Source: Marinobacter nauticus (GTDB lineage: Bacteria > Pseudomonadota > Gammaproteobacteria > Enterobacterales > Shewanellaceae). From it: 64,000 bases of DNA. Location: assembly GCF_019801015.1 (NCBI RefSeq), contig NZ_JAHVJZ010000001.1, positions 124,001 to 188,000 of the forward strand, given 5' to 3'. The notes below the pieces were generated by a model. The model did not search any database and was not told the origin of the DNA. It was given only the letters and a program-made list of their open reading frames with translations. The translations under genes and the position numbers were made by a program. Below are positions 17,090 to 26,755 of this stretch, one piece after another; positions within the stretch are counted from its first letter, which is position 1; each line of letters begins with the position of its first letter.

Positions 17090-19150
17090 TTACCAGATCT
17101 TCACCCGATCTTCCGGCGCGATGTACATGGCGTCGGTCGGTTTCACGTCGTAGGTCTCGTAGAACTCCGGCATGTTGGCCAGCGGGCCGTTCGCGCGGAA
17201 CTGAGACGGGGAGTGCGGGTCGGTGGCAACACGGTTACGCAGTGCCTCTTCCTTGTATTTGGCTCGCCAGATCTGGGTAAAGCCAATAAAGAAGCGCTGG
17301 TCACCGGTCAGGCCATCAATCACCGGCGCTTCCTGGCCATCCAGGGCCATCTGGTAGGCGCGGTAGGCGATGGTGGCACCGGACAGGTCGCCGATGTTTT
17401 CACCCAGGGTCAGTTTGCCGTTCACATTCAGGTCATCAAACACCTGGTAGGCAGCGTATTGTTTAACCAGCTTGCTGCCACGCTCCTGGAACGCCTTGAG
17501 ATCCGCTTCGGTCCACCAGTTTTTCAGGTTGCCGTCGCCATCGTAGCGGGAGCCCTGATCGTCAAAGCCGTGGCCCATTTCGTGACCGATTACGGCACCG
17601 ATGCCGCCGTAGTTCACGGCGTCTTCCGCTTCCATGTTAAAGAACGGGGGCTGCAGGATGGCGGCCGGGAATACGATCTCGTTCATGGTCGGGTTGTAGT
17701 AGGCGTTAACGGTCTGGGGCGTCATGTGCCACTCCCACTTCTGGATGGGGCCACCCAGCTTCGCCACGTCCTGCTCGTGCTTCCATTGCGCCGCGCGCAT
17801 GGAGTTACCCACCAGATCATCCGCTTTCACTTCCAGGGTGGAGTAGTCCTGCCACTGGTCCGGGTAGCCGATTTTCGGTGTGAAGGCCGCCAGTTTTTCC
17901 TTGGCCTTAACCTTGGTTTCCGGGCTCATCCACTCCAGGTCGTCGATGCTTTCGCCGTAGGCGCGACGGAGGTTTTCTACCAGCTCACTCATGCGAGCCT
18001 TGGCTTCAGGGGTAAAGTGACGCTTCACGTACACCTTGCCCACAACTTCGCCCAGATCGCCATTCACTTTGTCCACGCCACGCTTCCAGCGGGCTTTCTG
18101 CTCTGCCTGGCCATTCAGCTGGCGGGCAAAGAAGTCGAAATTCTCCTGGTCCAGCTCAGCGCTAAGCTGGCCGGCATAGTGGGTCAGCATCTGCCAGGTG
18201 GCGTAGGCCTTCCACTCGTCCAGAGAGGTCTCTTTGAACAGGGTGTTGAAGCCTTCAACGTAGCTCGGCTGGTTGATGATGATGTCGGACTGCTCACCCA
18301 CACCCAGCTCACCCAGGTATCGGTCCCAGTTAAAGCCATCAGCCAGCTTGGCCAGGTCGGCAACGGCGTACTTGTTGTAACGCTTCTCGCTGTCGCGGCT
18401 CTGAACGCGGGTCCAGTGATGCTCGGCCATGGCGGTTTCGATGGCCAGTACGGTCTTGGCACTTTGCTGCGGGTTGGGCAGGCCAGCCAGCTCAAACATC
18501 CTGGCAATGTGGGCCACGTAAGCGTCGCGGATCTTGACGAAACGCTCGGCTTCATTGAAGTAGTAGTCGCGGTCCGGCAGGGAGAGGCCGTACTGCCAGA
18601 TGTGCGTGGCGTAACGGCTGGAATCTTTGGCGTCCACGCTGACGTAGAAGGCGAACGGGGTGCCGCCGCCCACGATCTGGCTGTGGGCGAAGTAGGCCGC
18701 CAGGTCGTCTTTGCTGCTCAGGGCGGCAATGGCATCAAACTCAGCCTGCAACGGCGTCACACCCAGCTTCTCGATGGTATCGGTGTCCATCATGGAGCGG
18801 TACAGGTCGGCCACTTTCTGCTCGTCGCTGCCGGCCTTCAGGCCTTCGGTAGCGGCCAGCTCTTCGATGATCGCTTTTACGTCAGCCTGGGCTTTTTCAC
18901 GGAGGTCGTAGAAGGCGCCGGTGGTCGTGCGGTCGGCCGGGATTTCAGCGGTCTTCAGCCAGCCGCCATTGACGTAACCGTAGAAGTCATCCTGGGGACG
19001 GATGCTGTTGTCGAAGTTTTGCAGTTCGATGCCGGAACCCAGCGCTTTCTGCACCGCTTCAGCGGTCGGGGTCGGGGCCGTATCGGTTTGACTGCAGGCG
19101 GCGAGAACCAGTGCGGAGGCGCACAGGCCACCCATGATCAGCTTTTTCAT
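17090..19150 (-). CDS. M13 family zinc metallopeptidase lipoprotein, second paralogue
   Basis: The 686-aa protein has the same plan as the gene at 569-2635: lipoprotein signal with LAAC, HEMGH at about 523-527, GENIGD with the third zinc ligand at about 584, an NAYYN motif and a VKIW end. The start at 19150 gives the lipoprotein signal; the frame upstream is not used. The two paralogues differ substantially outside the motifs, so they are not a recent duplication. Both probably act as extracytoplasmic oligopeptidases with different preferences. A bidirectional terminator follows its stop. Confidence 0.93.
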   Translation of the reverse strand: MKKLIMGGLCASALVLAACSQTDTAPTPTAEAVQKALGSGIELQNFDNSIRPQDDFYGYVNGGWLKTAEIPADRTTTGAFYDLREKAQADVKAIIEELAATEGLKAGSDEQKVADLYRSMMDTDTIEKLGVTPLQAEFDAIAALSSKDDLAAYFAHSQIVGGGTPFAFYVSVDAKDSSRYATHIWQYGLSLPDRDYYFNEAERFVKIRDAYVAHIARMFELAGLPNPQQSAKTVLAIETAMAEHHWTRVQSRDSEKRYNKYAVADLAKLADGFNWDRYLGELGVGEQSDIIINQPSYVEGFNTLFKETSLDEWKAYATWQMLTHYAGQLSAELDQENFDFFARQLNGQAEQKARWKRGVDKVNGDLGEVVGKVYVKRHFTPEAKARMSELVENLRRAYGESIDDLEWMSPETKVKAKEKLAAFTPKIGYPDQWQDYSTLEVKADDLVGNSMRAAQWKHEQDVAKLGGPIQKWEWHMTPQTVNAYYNPTMNEIVFPAAILQPPFFNMEAEDAVNYGGIGAVIGHEMGHGFDDQGSRYDGDGNLKNWWTEADLKAFQERGSKLVKQYAAYQVFDDLNVNGKLTLGENIGDLSGATIAYRAYQMALDGQEAPVIDGLTGDQRFFIGFTQIWRAKYKEEALRNRVATDPHSPSQFRANGPLANMPEFYETYDVKPTDAMYIAPEDRVKIW

Positions 19151-19321
19151 CCACGTTTCCTTATGGAGAAGAGACAATTTTGACACTGGGATACTAACCA
19201 GCGATCCGGAAACGGTCAAAGGCTCTGCAAAAACAAGGTGTAAACGGATTTGTCACGGTTGGGTCATGAGGCGGCAACGCCAGGCACGGGTCCCGGCGCT
19301 GCGTTGAGCGAGGTGGGAGCA

Positions 19322-19705
19322 CTATTCAGGTTTGCCTTGTTTCTCCATATGACACATCAACTTACCTGAGGGTTGTTCAATGCATTGTCCGGCCATTTCA
19401 TTGCCGCCCTGACCGGAAATGACGCAGCGGTCACCGGCTGACTTGTTATCGCAGGCGAGCATCAGTTGCTTGGCGGCTTTCTCCCGGCCCTGGCCCTCCG
19501 GGTGACAAAACAGGGTGTCATTGGCCAGTGCGCAGCGGCCGTTGATCTCGTCGCCATTCTGCCGGGTGAACTGACAGGCATCGCCTTCGGCTTTTGCTTT
19601 ACAGGGGTGAATCATTTCCGGTGGCATCTTGTGATGGGCAGCCAGTGCCGGGCCGGTAAGCAAAAGCGGGAGAATCATCAGGGCGAGTCGGGTTGGGATT
19701 TTCAT
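19322..19705 (-). CDS. Small periplasmic protein with duplicated four-cysteine repeat
   Basis: The 127-aa protein has a signal peptide (cleavage near ALA-AHH, residue 22) and eight cysteines at 35, 44, 58, 67 and 85, 94, 108, 118. The spacings 9/14/9 and 9/14/10, together with shared GD-C, G-C and C-H/E-x-x-G-G-positions, show an internal duplication of about 50 residues. Such a unit should form two disulphides per repeat in the periplasm. Similar short Cys-rich exported proteins occur in Shewanella-type genomes without known function. A ribosome-binding site (AAGGAGC) precedes the start. Confidence 0.75.
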   Translation of the reverse strand: MKIPTRLALMILPLLLTGPALAAHHKMPPEMIHPCKAKAEGDACQFTRQNGDEINGRCALANDTLFCHPEGQGREKAAKQLMLACDNKSAGDRCVISGQGGNEMAGQCIEQPSGKLMCHMEKQGKPE

Positions 19706-19811
19706 GGCAGAGCTCCTTGAAGGTGACGCTCTTAGCCTAGTCGAGGGTGGCGATGCCTGCGCAACCTGCGGTGTTGCTCTGGGGGAGGAGGGAGAAATGA
19801 TTCGGTAAGGA

Positions 19812-20639
19812 TCAGAATTCGTAGATCAGCATCACGGCCGGGCCACGGTAATCAAACTTCACGTCCACATTGCTGAACCGCCGCTCTTCATCCACTTTGA
19901 CGCCGTAATCCTGCCAGGCCACGCCCAGCGCCAGCTGTTTGGTGAAGTAGTAGCTGGCCTGAATACGCAGGTCGAGCAGCCGGCCTTTGTAGTCATCGAA
20001 ACTGACGCGGAGGTATTGCGCATTGGCGATCAGGAGGAGCCGGTCGGCGGCCTGCCAGGCGAAGGTCAGGCCAACGTTGGGCAGGGGAGCCGTCAGTCGA
20101 CCAATGGCGCTGGTTTCGGTAATGGCGGTGGTTTCGTCATCGGAGACGATTTCGAGCTGGCCACCGATGCGGGCATCGATGTCCATCACATGGGCGCCTA
20201 CCGTGCCTAAAACGGCATAGGTCTCGCTCTGAACAAAGCTGTATCCATAGACGATTTGGTAGATGTCGATGTCCAGCTGGGAGTTGACGAAGGCCCCGGA
20301 TTTAACCTGATAGGTTTCGCCCTCCCAGGTAAATTCATAGCTCTTTTCGCTGCGGACGGTTTCGGCGTTGCGGTGCAGGGTCAGGTAATTCAGCCCCAGC
20401 ATATGGCGCTCATTGAACCGATAAGTGAGTTCAATGAAGGGGCTGAACTTGGACTCTTCCAGGGCGAGATCAGACTCGAAGTCGATGCGGATGGGGTCGC
20501 CGTTTCCGGTCAATACTGCACCAAAGCTGGAGTCGACATCGGCCCAGAAACCTCCGGCCTTGATAGCAAAGCCGGGGTCGTAAGGGCGGGCAATTACCGC
20601 GCCACAAAATGCCCAAAGCAGAACCAACAGTAGTCGCAT
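19812..20639 (-). CDS. Outer-membrane beta-barrel protein, unknown function
   Basis: The 275-aa protein has an N-terminal signal peptide (hydrophobic ...LLVLLWAFCGAVIA) and alternating strand segments through to a C-terminal ...VMLIYEF, the outer-membrane barrel signature. Strand count looks like eight to twelve. Nothing in it identifies a ligand. It is a single gene with its own start region, lying downstream of the EamA transporter gene on the same strand (stop-to-start gap 35 bases), so co-transcription is possible. Confidence 0.72.
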   Translation of the reverse strand: MRLLLVLLWAFCGAVIARPYDPGFAIKAGGFWADVDSSFGAVLTGNGDPIRIDFESDLALEESKFSPFIELTYRFNERHMLGLNYLTLHRNAETVRSEKSYEFTWEGETYQVKSGAFVNSQLDIDIYQIVYGYSFVQSETYAVLGTVGAHVMDIDARIGGQLEIVSDDETTAITETSAIGRLTAPLPNVGLTFAWQAADRLLLIANAQYLRVSFDDYKGRLLDLRIQASYYFTKQLALGVAWQDYGVKVDEERRFSNVDVKFDYRGPAVMLIYEF

Positions 20640-20674
20640 GTCGCCATTGTTGTTAACCGATACTTAACAACAGT

Positions 20675-21574
20675 TTATGCCGGTTCCGGTGTCCGTGCCC
20701 ACAAAGTTTTTTTCAGCTTCTGAGAAAGCCATACGCCGGCCAGTGCCAGACCACCGCCAAGCAGGTGATAGCCGTGCACGGTTTCGCCCAGCAGCGGGAT
20801 GGCGCTGGCCGTGGTCAGCACCGGCACCAGGTTCATAAAGTTGGCGTTGCGACTGGCGCCGAGTTTGGCAATGCCCTGCATCCAACAGAAGGGGGCCAGT
20901 ACCGAGGCGGCGATGCCGGCATAGAGCACCAGAGGCAGAGCATCGGCAGTGAGCGCCATGGAGGGGCTCAGAATCGCTGCCGGAGAGAGCCAGATCAGAC
21001 CCAGCAGGATCTGCACGTACAGGCTTTGCCAGGTGGTCAGGGGCAGTACCCAGCGCTTGAGCAGAACGCCATAGAGGGCGTAGGCCGTGGCTCCGGCCAG
21101 CAGCATGATGTCACCAGGGTTGATGCCCTGATCCAGGATTTGGGTCGGATGGCCGTGGCCCAGCAGGATCACCAGACCAATAAAGGACACGGCACCACCA
21201 ACGACGGCGCCCACGGTCGGAGAGTCTCGCAGCACGATCACACTCAACAGCAGGGTAATCAGCGGCACCAGCGCACCAATCAGGCCCATGTTGGTCGCAG
21301 TGGTCGTGGCAGCCGCCAGGTATGCCAGGCTTTGAAACGCGACAATGCCCAGAGCGGCCAGAAGCGTAAGGCGGCCCAGGTTTTTAAAGATCACGCGGCG
21401 CACCCGCCACACTGAGGGCAGGACAAACGGTGTCAGCAGCAGGGCAGCCAGGGCCCAGCGGTAGAACGCGATCGCAGCGGGAGAGATCACGTCCACCGAC
21501 ATCTTGCCCACCAGGTTATTCCCGGCCCAAAACAGTACGGCAGCAAGGGGATAAAGGTAAGCTCGGTTAAACAC
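20675..21574 (-). CDS. EamA family (DMT superfamily) transporter
   Basis: Translation from the GTG at 21574 gives 299 aa, the standard size for two EamA repeats with ten transmembrane helices. That GTG follows GCGGAG by eight bases; the longer frame would put a basic, non-membrane tail before the first helix. EamA proteins are drug/metabolite transporters, mostly exporters of amino acids or metabolites. Signature segments include FWAGNN in the first helix and the second-repeat stretch near residues 155-175. It is divergent from an AraC-type regulator with an 89-base spacer that contains a candidate operator, so it is probably that regulator's target. Confidence 0.88.
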   Translation of the reverse strand: MFNRAYLYPLAAVLFWAGNNLVGKMSVDVISPAAIAFYRWALAALLLTPFVLPSVWRVRRVIFKNLGRLTLLAALGIVAFQSLAYLAAATTTATNMGLIGALVPLITLLLSVIVLRDSPTVGAVVGGAVSFIGLVILLGHGHPTQILDQGINPGDIMLLAGATAYALYGVLLKRWVLPLTTWQSLYVQILLGLIWLSPAAILSPSMALTADALPLVLYAGIAASVLAPFCWMQGIAKLGASRNANFMNLVPVLTTASAIPLLGETVHGYHLLGGGLALAGVWLSQKLKKTLWARTPEPA

Positions 21575-21637
21575 GCAACGACTCCGCGAAAAAGTGGTAA
21601 AGGGAAGGAAAAGACGCGCGCATTGTATAGTGACTTT

Positions 21638-21657
21638 TTCGCATGATATAACGCGAA
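21638..21657. promoter_or_regulatory. Inverted repeat in the EamA/AraC divergent promoter region
   Basis: TTCGC-N10-GCGAA (21638-21657) is a perfect five-base inverted repeat lying just before the AraC-type gene, over a TATA-rich centre. Its place between divergent genes makes it a candidate operator. AraC proteins often bind direct repeats rather than palindromes, so this is tentative. Confidence 0.35.
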
Positions 21658-21663
21658 TCGGAC

Positions 21664-22491
21664 ATGATGTGCCGGAACACGGACAAGATGCGAGACCAAT
21701 ACTTTTACCCCCTGCCATTGGACCCGTCCGATGGCACCATTTACATCCACAGCGAAGAGATTGCGCCGGAGACGACGTTCTTGTCTCACAGTCACCCCTG
21801 GGGCCAGTTAAATATGGTGGACGCCGGGGTGGTGGAGTTGTCGGTCGGCGGTGAACTGTTTTTGTCGCCGCCTCAGTACGCCATCTGGATCCCACCGAAT
21901 GTGGAACACAGCAGCTACAGCCGACAACGAGTGGCATACCGGGCGGTGTACGTAAACCATGACTGGGCCAGAGCGCTGCCCAGCGCCCCCTGCATGTTGA
22001 TGGTGTCCCCGTTGATTCGCGCCATTATGGCGGATTTCAGCGGGCGCAAGGTGGACCACCCCAAATCGCCGGAAGACCGCCGCCTGGCCCGCGTGCTGGT
22101 CGACCAATTAGCACTGGCGGAACCCCTGGCGGCCTACCTGCCCAGCACCAACGATTCGATGTTGTTGCCCATACTGGAGGCGCTGCAGGCCGACCCGTCC
22201 AACAATGACACGCTGGCACAATGGGCAAAACGGCGGCACACCACTGAGCGCACTCTGGCGCGCCGGTGCCAGCGCGAATTGGCGATGAGCTTCAGCGACT
22301 GGCGCTCTCGGCTGCGCTTTCTTGCGTCTCTGGGAATGCTGAAAAAAGGGCTGTCGGTCAAAGAGGTGGCGCTGGAACTGGGGTACAGTTCCTCTTCGGC
22401 GTTCATCACCCTGTTTCGGCGTCATGCTGGCACGTCTCCGGAGCAATACCGACGGGCAAGGGGGCTGAAAGAGGGGCGGACGCTGGAGTAG
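21664..22491 (+). CDS. AraC family transcriptional regulator with cupin sensor domain
   Basis: The 275-aa protein has an N-terminal cupin-like domain (SHSHPWGQL, VGGELFLSPPQYAIWIPPNVEHSS) and a C-terminal AraC double helix-turn-helix. The latter shows RTLARRCQRELAMSFSDWR and the signature LELGYSSSSAFITLFRR near residues 235-255. This cupin-AraC group usually controls a divergently encoded efflux or metabolite transporter, which fits the EamA gene next to it. Start is taken at 21664; an alternative ATG at 21688 would also leave the cupin intact. Confidence 0.88.
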   Translation: MMCRNTDKMRDQYFYPLPLDPSDGTIYIHSEEIAPETTFLSHSHPWGQLNMVDAGVVELSVGGELFLSPPQYAIWIPPNVEHSSYSRQRVAYRAVYVNHDWARALPSAPCMLMVSPLIRAIMADFSGRKVDHPKSPEDRRLARVLVDQLALAEPLAAYLPSTNDSMLLPILEALQADPSNNDTLAQWAKRRHTTERTLARRCQRELAMSFSDWRSRLRFLASLGMLKKGLSVKEVALELGYSSSSAFITLFRRHAGTSPEQYRRARGLKEGRTLE

Positions 22492-22527
22492 AATGATCCG
22501 TCAGTTAACACGAAGGAGGTGTGTCCG

Positions 22528-23166
22528 GTGAGCGATCTCAGCGACATCCGTCGGGAGTATTTGAAAGGCGGCTTGCGCCGTAAGGACCTGCCTCAGCAGC
22601 CAATGGCCCTGTTTGAGAAGTGGCTGGAACAGGCAAAAGAGGCTGGGGTGCTTGACCCCACCGCCATGAGTCTGGCGACGGTGGATGAAAAAGGCTGCCC
22701 CTATCAGCGCATCGTGCTGCTGAAGCAGTTTGATGAAAAGGGGTTTGTGTTTTACACCAACCTGGGCAGCCGCAAGTCTCAGCACATTGCCCACAATAAC
22801 CAGGTCAGCCTGCTGTTCCCCTGGCAATCCCTGGAGCGGCAAATCCACATTACCGGGACGGCGGAGAAGCTCAGCGCCAAAGAAGCGCTGAAGTACTTTA
22901 TGACCCGCCCCCGCGACAGCCAGCTGGGCGCCTGGGTGTCAGACCAGAGCGCGCCGATTTCGGCCCGTGGTGTGCTGGAATCCAAGTTTCTTGAGCTCAA
23001 GCAGAAGTTTGCCAAAGGCGAAGTGCCGCTGCCGGACTTCTGGGGTGGTTACCGGGTGAAAGCCGACAGTTTTGAGTTCTGGCAGGGGGGCGCAAAACGC
23101 CTGCATGATCGCTTCCTGTATACGCTGGAAGATGGACAGTGGGACGTTGAGCGACTCGCGCCTTAA
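22528..23166 (+). CDS. pdxH: Pyridoxamine/pyridoxine 5'-phosphate oxidase
   Basis: The 212-aa protein is a PdxH flavoenzyme that oxidises PNP or PMP to PLP with FMN and oxygen. Diagnostic segments are the N-terminal [11 protein letters not shown], the FMN-binding [24 protein letters not shown], and the C-terminal W.G.RLHDR. It starts with GTG at 22528, eight bases behind an AAGGAGG site; a GTG nine bases earlier overlaps that site and is rejected. PLP made here would serve DsdA and the PatB/MalY enzyme in this window. Its end overlaps the convergent GNAT gene by four bases. Confidence 0.95.
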   Translation: MSDLSDIRREYLKGGLRRKDLPQQPMALFEKWLEQAKEAGVLDPTAMSLATVDEKGCPYQRIVLLKQFDEKGFVFYTNLGSRKSQHIAHNNQVSLLFPWQSLERQIHITGTAEKLSAKEALKYFMTRPRDSQLGAWVSDQSAPISARGVLESKFLELKQKFAKGEVPLPDFWGGYRVKADSFEFWQGGAKRLHDRFLYTLEDGQWDVERLAP

Positions 23167-23606
23167 GGCAGAGCGCGACGGCTGATAGAGGGGCGGGGCA
23201 GTATCAAACTGACCTGCCCCTCGTCATATTGGTCCCGGACCTGCCAGCCAAGGTGGCGATAAAACCCCAGTGCCGGCGTATGGAGATCGGTGATCAACTG
23301 AACGTTTCTGGCACCGCGCCAGAACAGGTAACGACAACCTTGCTGCAGCAATATGCGGCCTAATCCACCTCCCTGAGCTTCAGGGTCCACATACAGCGCC
23401 CAGATCGCACAATCGCTGAGACTGACGATGACAAACCCTTTATCGCCACGGGCGTCGCATCCCATCCAGCCACGGCCGGTCCGGGACAGGTATCGCGCGT
23501 AAAGCGTATCGGGGCGGTCACGATCCGCCGGATACTCCATCACCCGGTGGCGAATAGCTTGTATGCTGGCGATGTCGCCTAAGCCCGCCCGACGCAAATG
23601 CCACAT
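23163..23606 (-). CDS. GNAT family N-acetyltransferase
   Basis: The 147-aa protein has the GNAT core: a beta4 strand [12 protein letters not shown] followed by the acetyl-CoA loop [11 protein letters not shown] (about 78-88), then the later strand with [10 protein letters not shown]. The substrate cannot be read from sequence. A CGGAG site precedes the start. Its stop overlaps the end of pdxH in a convergent arrangement. Confidence 0.85.
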   Translation of the reverse strand: MWHLRRAGLGDIASIQAIRHRVMEYPADRDRPDTLYARYLSRTGRGWMGCDARGDKGFVIVSLSDCAIWALYVDPEAQGGGLGRILLQQGCRYLFWRGARNVQLITDLHTPALGFYRHLGWQVRDQYDEGQVSLILPRPSISRRALP

Positions 23607-23759
23607 TTCCGTTCTCCGAAAAGGGATTCATCCCAGTTCTAGACCGTGACCAGCGAAGTCGCCAATTTTGCCGAGTGAACCGTGTTTAGCCTTGTGACTG
23701 GAATGTTAGGGATTATAGTGTAGCGTTATACTCGGATATTCATGGACAAGGATAAGGTC

Positions 23760-25955
23760 ATGGGCAATAAGGGGCTGGTTCCCTATCGTATCCTGGCCGG
23801 TCGATTTATAACTGCAACGGTTCTCGGACTGTTGGGTTACCTGATCAACTGCTACCCGGTGCCGCTGTTCTCAAACATCGAATTGGTGCTGGGCAATACC
23901 GTCATTTTGCTGTGCGCCAGTCGCTTTGGCCCGGTCTATACGCTTTGGTGTGCTGCGCTGACCATCACCGGGCTGGCTCAGACCTGGGGCCATCCCTACG
24001 TGTACCTCACCTATGGCCTGGAAGCGCTGTTGGTCTGCCTGCTTCGTAAGCGGGGGTGGTACCTGCTTTACGCCGACTTCTTTTACTGGTGTTTTATCGG
24101 GATGCCGTTGACCGCGCTGGTGGTGCATCAGTTCTTCACCATTCCGCAGGACTACCAGTTTTTCACGGTCATTAAGCAGGGCTTCAATGGCTTGCTGTAC
24201 ACGGCATTGGCATCGCTGGTGAGTCTGTTGATCCCCAGCGGCTGGTTCCGCGCCATCCGGCAACAGCCCAATGTGCTCCGAACCTTCCGGCAGAAACTGG
24301 TGCACGCGGTTTTGGTGATGCTCAGCCTGGTGTTTATGATCTCCATGCTGGTGGCCAGCCGGAACCTGGTGGTGACGCAACAGCAACTGTTGGCGTCCAA
24401 TCTGCGCGAGCGCAGTGCTCACCTGGTTCACGAGTATCATCGTTATCTGGAATACCATCAGCGCGCCATTTTCCTGGCCAGCCAGTGGCTCAGTGACGGC
24501 GTGCCGGAAGCCCAGTGGCAAGCGAGGCTTGGTCAGTTGCATCGCCAGTACTCGGGCTTTCTCACAATGTTGATGGCCGACCGAAATGGCCTGGTCACTC
24601 AAGCCAGTCCGGGCCATCTTATCGACGCCGGCCAGTCTCACAGCGTGTCCGATCGGGACTACTTCAAGGTGCCGCTGGCGGAAAATCGCCCCTTTGTGTC
24701 CGACTTGCTGCAAGGGCGGGGGTTTGGCCGGGACCCTATCATTGCCCTGAGTGCCCCGATCCTGAACGAGCGCCATCAGCCGGTGGGCATCGTCGAGGGC
24801 TCGCTGGACCTGACGCAGATAGCCTCGGAGGCAGATCAAAGCCATTGGGGTGACGTAGCGACCGTGCTGACCGACGGGACCGGCAGGGTGATTTTTGCCA
24901 GTGAAGGCCTCAAGGTGAACCCGTTAACCCCCTTTGAGTTCAATCAGCTCAAAGAGATTCAGGGCTTTGACCTGTCGCTGATGAACATCCACAGCACCAG
25001 CAACGTAGTGGGGGAGTATTTCTATAACCAGGTTGCGCTGGAAAACGGTTGGCAGCTCTATGTGTTGCTGCCTTACCGGCCATTGGCCGAGCGTCTCGAA
25101 GCGTATTTCACTCTGGGCATCGGGCTGCTGGTGCTGGGAATGGGCCTGACCATTCTGCTGGCGCGACAGATCAGCGCCTACCTGACCGCACCGCTGGAGT
25201 TCCTGGTGCGTAAGCTGGTGCAGAGTCAGCAGTCGGATGATCCTCTGGGCCGACTCCCGGCTCTGCCCCGGGGCTCAGCGCTCGAAGTCCGTACGCTGTA
25301 CGATGAACTGGAAACCAATCGCATAGCGCTGAGTGAGTATCAGCATTCGCTGGAAGATCTGGTAACCACCCGAACGGCCCAGTTGGAGGCTGCCAACCAT
25401 AAGCTGGCGCAGCTGGCACATCGGGATGGCCTGACGGGGGCTTACAATCGTCGGTATTTTGATATGCAGTTTGAAGTGGCTCGACAACACTGCGTTCGCA
25501 GCAACAGTCATCTGGCTCTGGTTCTCATCGACATCGACCACTTTAAGAGCGTGAATGATACCCATGGCCACCTGGTGGGGGATGATTGCCTGAAATCTCT
25601 GGTGATGCTGATCCATCAACACTTCAGCCGAAAGCTGGACCTGTTGGCCCGCTATGGTGGGGAGGAGTTTGTTTTGTTATTGCCGCAAAGCGAACCCGAG
25701 GAAGTGCTGCGGCGGCTGGAATCGCTTCGACAAAAGGTGTCGGAAACGGCATTGAGTGAAACGGCGGATGGCCAACCGCTGCATGTAACCGTCAGCATGG
25801 GTGTTTTGGTGGAGCAGGCAGAGTACAGTACCCTGCAATCGGATTGGGTGATGGCGGCAGATGGCGCCTTGTATAAAGCCAAGCAGTCCGGCAGGAACCG
25901 GATCTGCAAGGCTTTTTCCAACAAAGACGCGCCAGTTTCGGCGGATTCTGCCTAA
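23760..25955 (+). CDS. Membrane diguanylate cyclase with periplasmic sensor domain (Cache-like) and GGDEF
   Basis: The protein (731 aa from ATG 23760) has about five or six N-terminal transmembrane helices, one more helix before a long extracytoplasmic domain of Cache type (about 225-435, with SDRDYF near the middle), a last helix (about 445-465) and a C-terminal GGDEF domain. The active-site loop reads GGEEF (633-637) and an inhibitory I-site RKLD (624-627) lies five residues earlier, so it should make c-di-GMP with product feedback. No EAL domain is present. ATG 23760 is chosen because AGGA lies seven bases upstream; the ATG at 23742 lacks a site. Confidence 0.92.
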   Translation: MGNKGLVPYRILAGRFITATVLGLLGYLINCYPVPLFSNIELVLGNTVILLCASRFGPVYTLWCAALTITGLAQTWGHPYVYLTYGLEALLVCLLRKRGWYLLYADFFYWCFIGMPLTALVVHQFFTIPQDYQFFTVIKQGFNGLLYTALASLVSLLIPSGWFRAIRQQPNVLRTFRQKLVHAVLVMLSLVFMISMLVASRNLVVTQQQLLASNLRERSAHLVHEYHRYLEYHQRAIFLASQWLSDGVPEAQWQARLGQLHRQYSGFLTMLMADRNGLVTQASPGHLIDAGQSHSVSDRDYFKVPLAENRPFVSDLLQGRGFGRDPIIALSAPILNERHQPVGIVEGSLDLTQIASEADQSHWGDVATVLTDGTGRVIFASEGLKVNPLTPFEFNQLKEIQGFDLSLMNIHSTSNVVGEYFYNQVALENGWQLYVLLPYRPLAERLEAYFTLGIGLLVLGMGLTILLARQISAYLTAPLEFLVRKLVQSQQSDDPLGRLPALPRGSALEVRTLYDELETNRIALSEYQHSLEDLVTTRTAQLEAANHKLAQLAHRDGLTGAYNRRYFDMQFEVARQHCVRSNSHLALVLIDIDHFKSVNDTHGHLVGDDCLKSLVMLIHQHFSRKLDLLARYGGEEFVLLLPQSEPEEVLRRLESLRQKVSETALSETADGQPLHVTVSMGVLVEQAEYSTLQSDWVMAADGALYKAKQSGRNRICKAFSNKDAPVSADSA

Positions 25956-26041
25956 CCATTAAGCGATTGAATGCTGCTTCGACCACTCCCCGCCAACAAT
26001 GGGGTTATATTGGTCCGGTTTGACAAAAGATTGAGGGAAGC

Positions 26042-26695
26042 ATGGCGAGTTTAGAGCACCTGTTTGAGCGCAATCGCGTTTGGGCTGAAGAGATTGAAGC
26101 GCAACATCCGGACTTTTTCTCCGAGTTGGAGCATCAGCAGTCACCGGAATACTTGTGGATCGGTTGCTCCGACAGCCGGGTGCCCGCGAACCAGATTATC
26201 GACCTTGCGCCCGGCGAAATCTTTGTTCACCGCAACATCGCCAATGTGGTTGTCCATTCCGACCTGAACGCGCTCTCCGTCATCCAGTACGCCGTCGATG
26301 TGCTGAAGGTGAAGCACATCATGGTGGTGGGCCATTACGGCTGCGGCGGCGTGATGGCGGCATTGCAGGACAGTCGCCTGGGACTGGCCACCAACTGGTT
26401 GCGCCATGTTCGCGATGTCTACGAAGACCATCGCGACCAGGTGGACGCCCTGAACCCCGAACTGCAGCACCGCAGGCTGTGCGAACTGAATGTGATCGCC
26501 CAGGTGATCAACACCTGTCAGACCACCATTGTGAAAGACGCCTGGGCGCGCGATCAGGGTCTGACCGTACACGGTTGGGTCTATGACCTGGCCGATGGCC
26601 TGCTGCGGGACCTCAACGTGTCCGTCTCGGACACCGGTGAGTTGATCCCGAAAAGTCAGGCGGCCGTGTTGGCGCTGGCCAAGCAGGAAGGCTGA
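26042..26695 (+). CDS. can: Beta-class carbonic anhydrase
   Basis: The 217-aa protein interconverts CO2 and bicarbonate in the cytosol. Zinc ligands are C42, H98 and C101 with the D44-R46 dyad (CSDSR and HYGCGG), the same numbering as E. coli Can. Length also matches. It stands alone between the cyclase gene and an exported protein; a GAGGGAAG ribosome-binding site precedes the ATG. Confidence 0.95.
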   Translation: MASLEHLFERNRVWAEEIEAQHPDFFSELEHQQSPEYLWIGCSDSRVPANQIIDLAPGEIFVHRNIANVVVHSDLNALSVIQYAVDVLKVKHIMVVGHYGCGGVMAALQDSRLGLATNWLRHVRDVYEDHRDQVDALNPELQHRRLCELNVIAQVINTCQTTIVKDAWARDQGLTVHGWVYDLADGLLRDLNVSVSDTGELIPKSQAAVLALAKQEG

Positions 26696-26755
26696 ATCCC
26701 GAATGATGCTGGCGTAAGCGGTGCCGGCTTATCCTGAATCCATAGGAGAGCACCC

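Noticed and set aside
17069..19183. Plus-strand open frame of 704 codons over the second M13 gene
   Set aside because: Antisense shadow of the same kind; the minus-strand frame has signal peptide and catalytic motifs.
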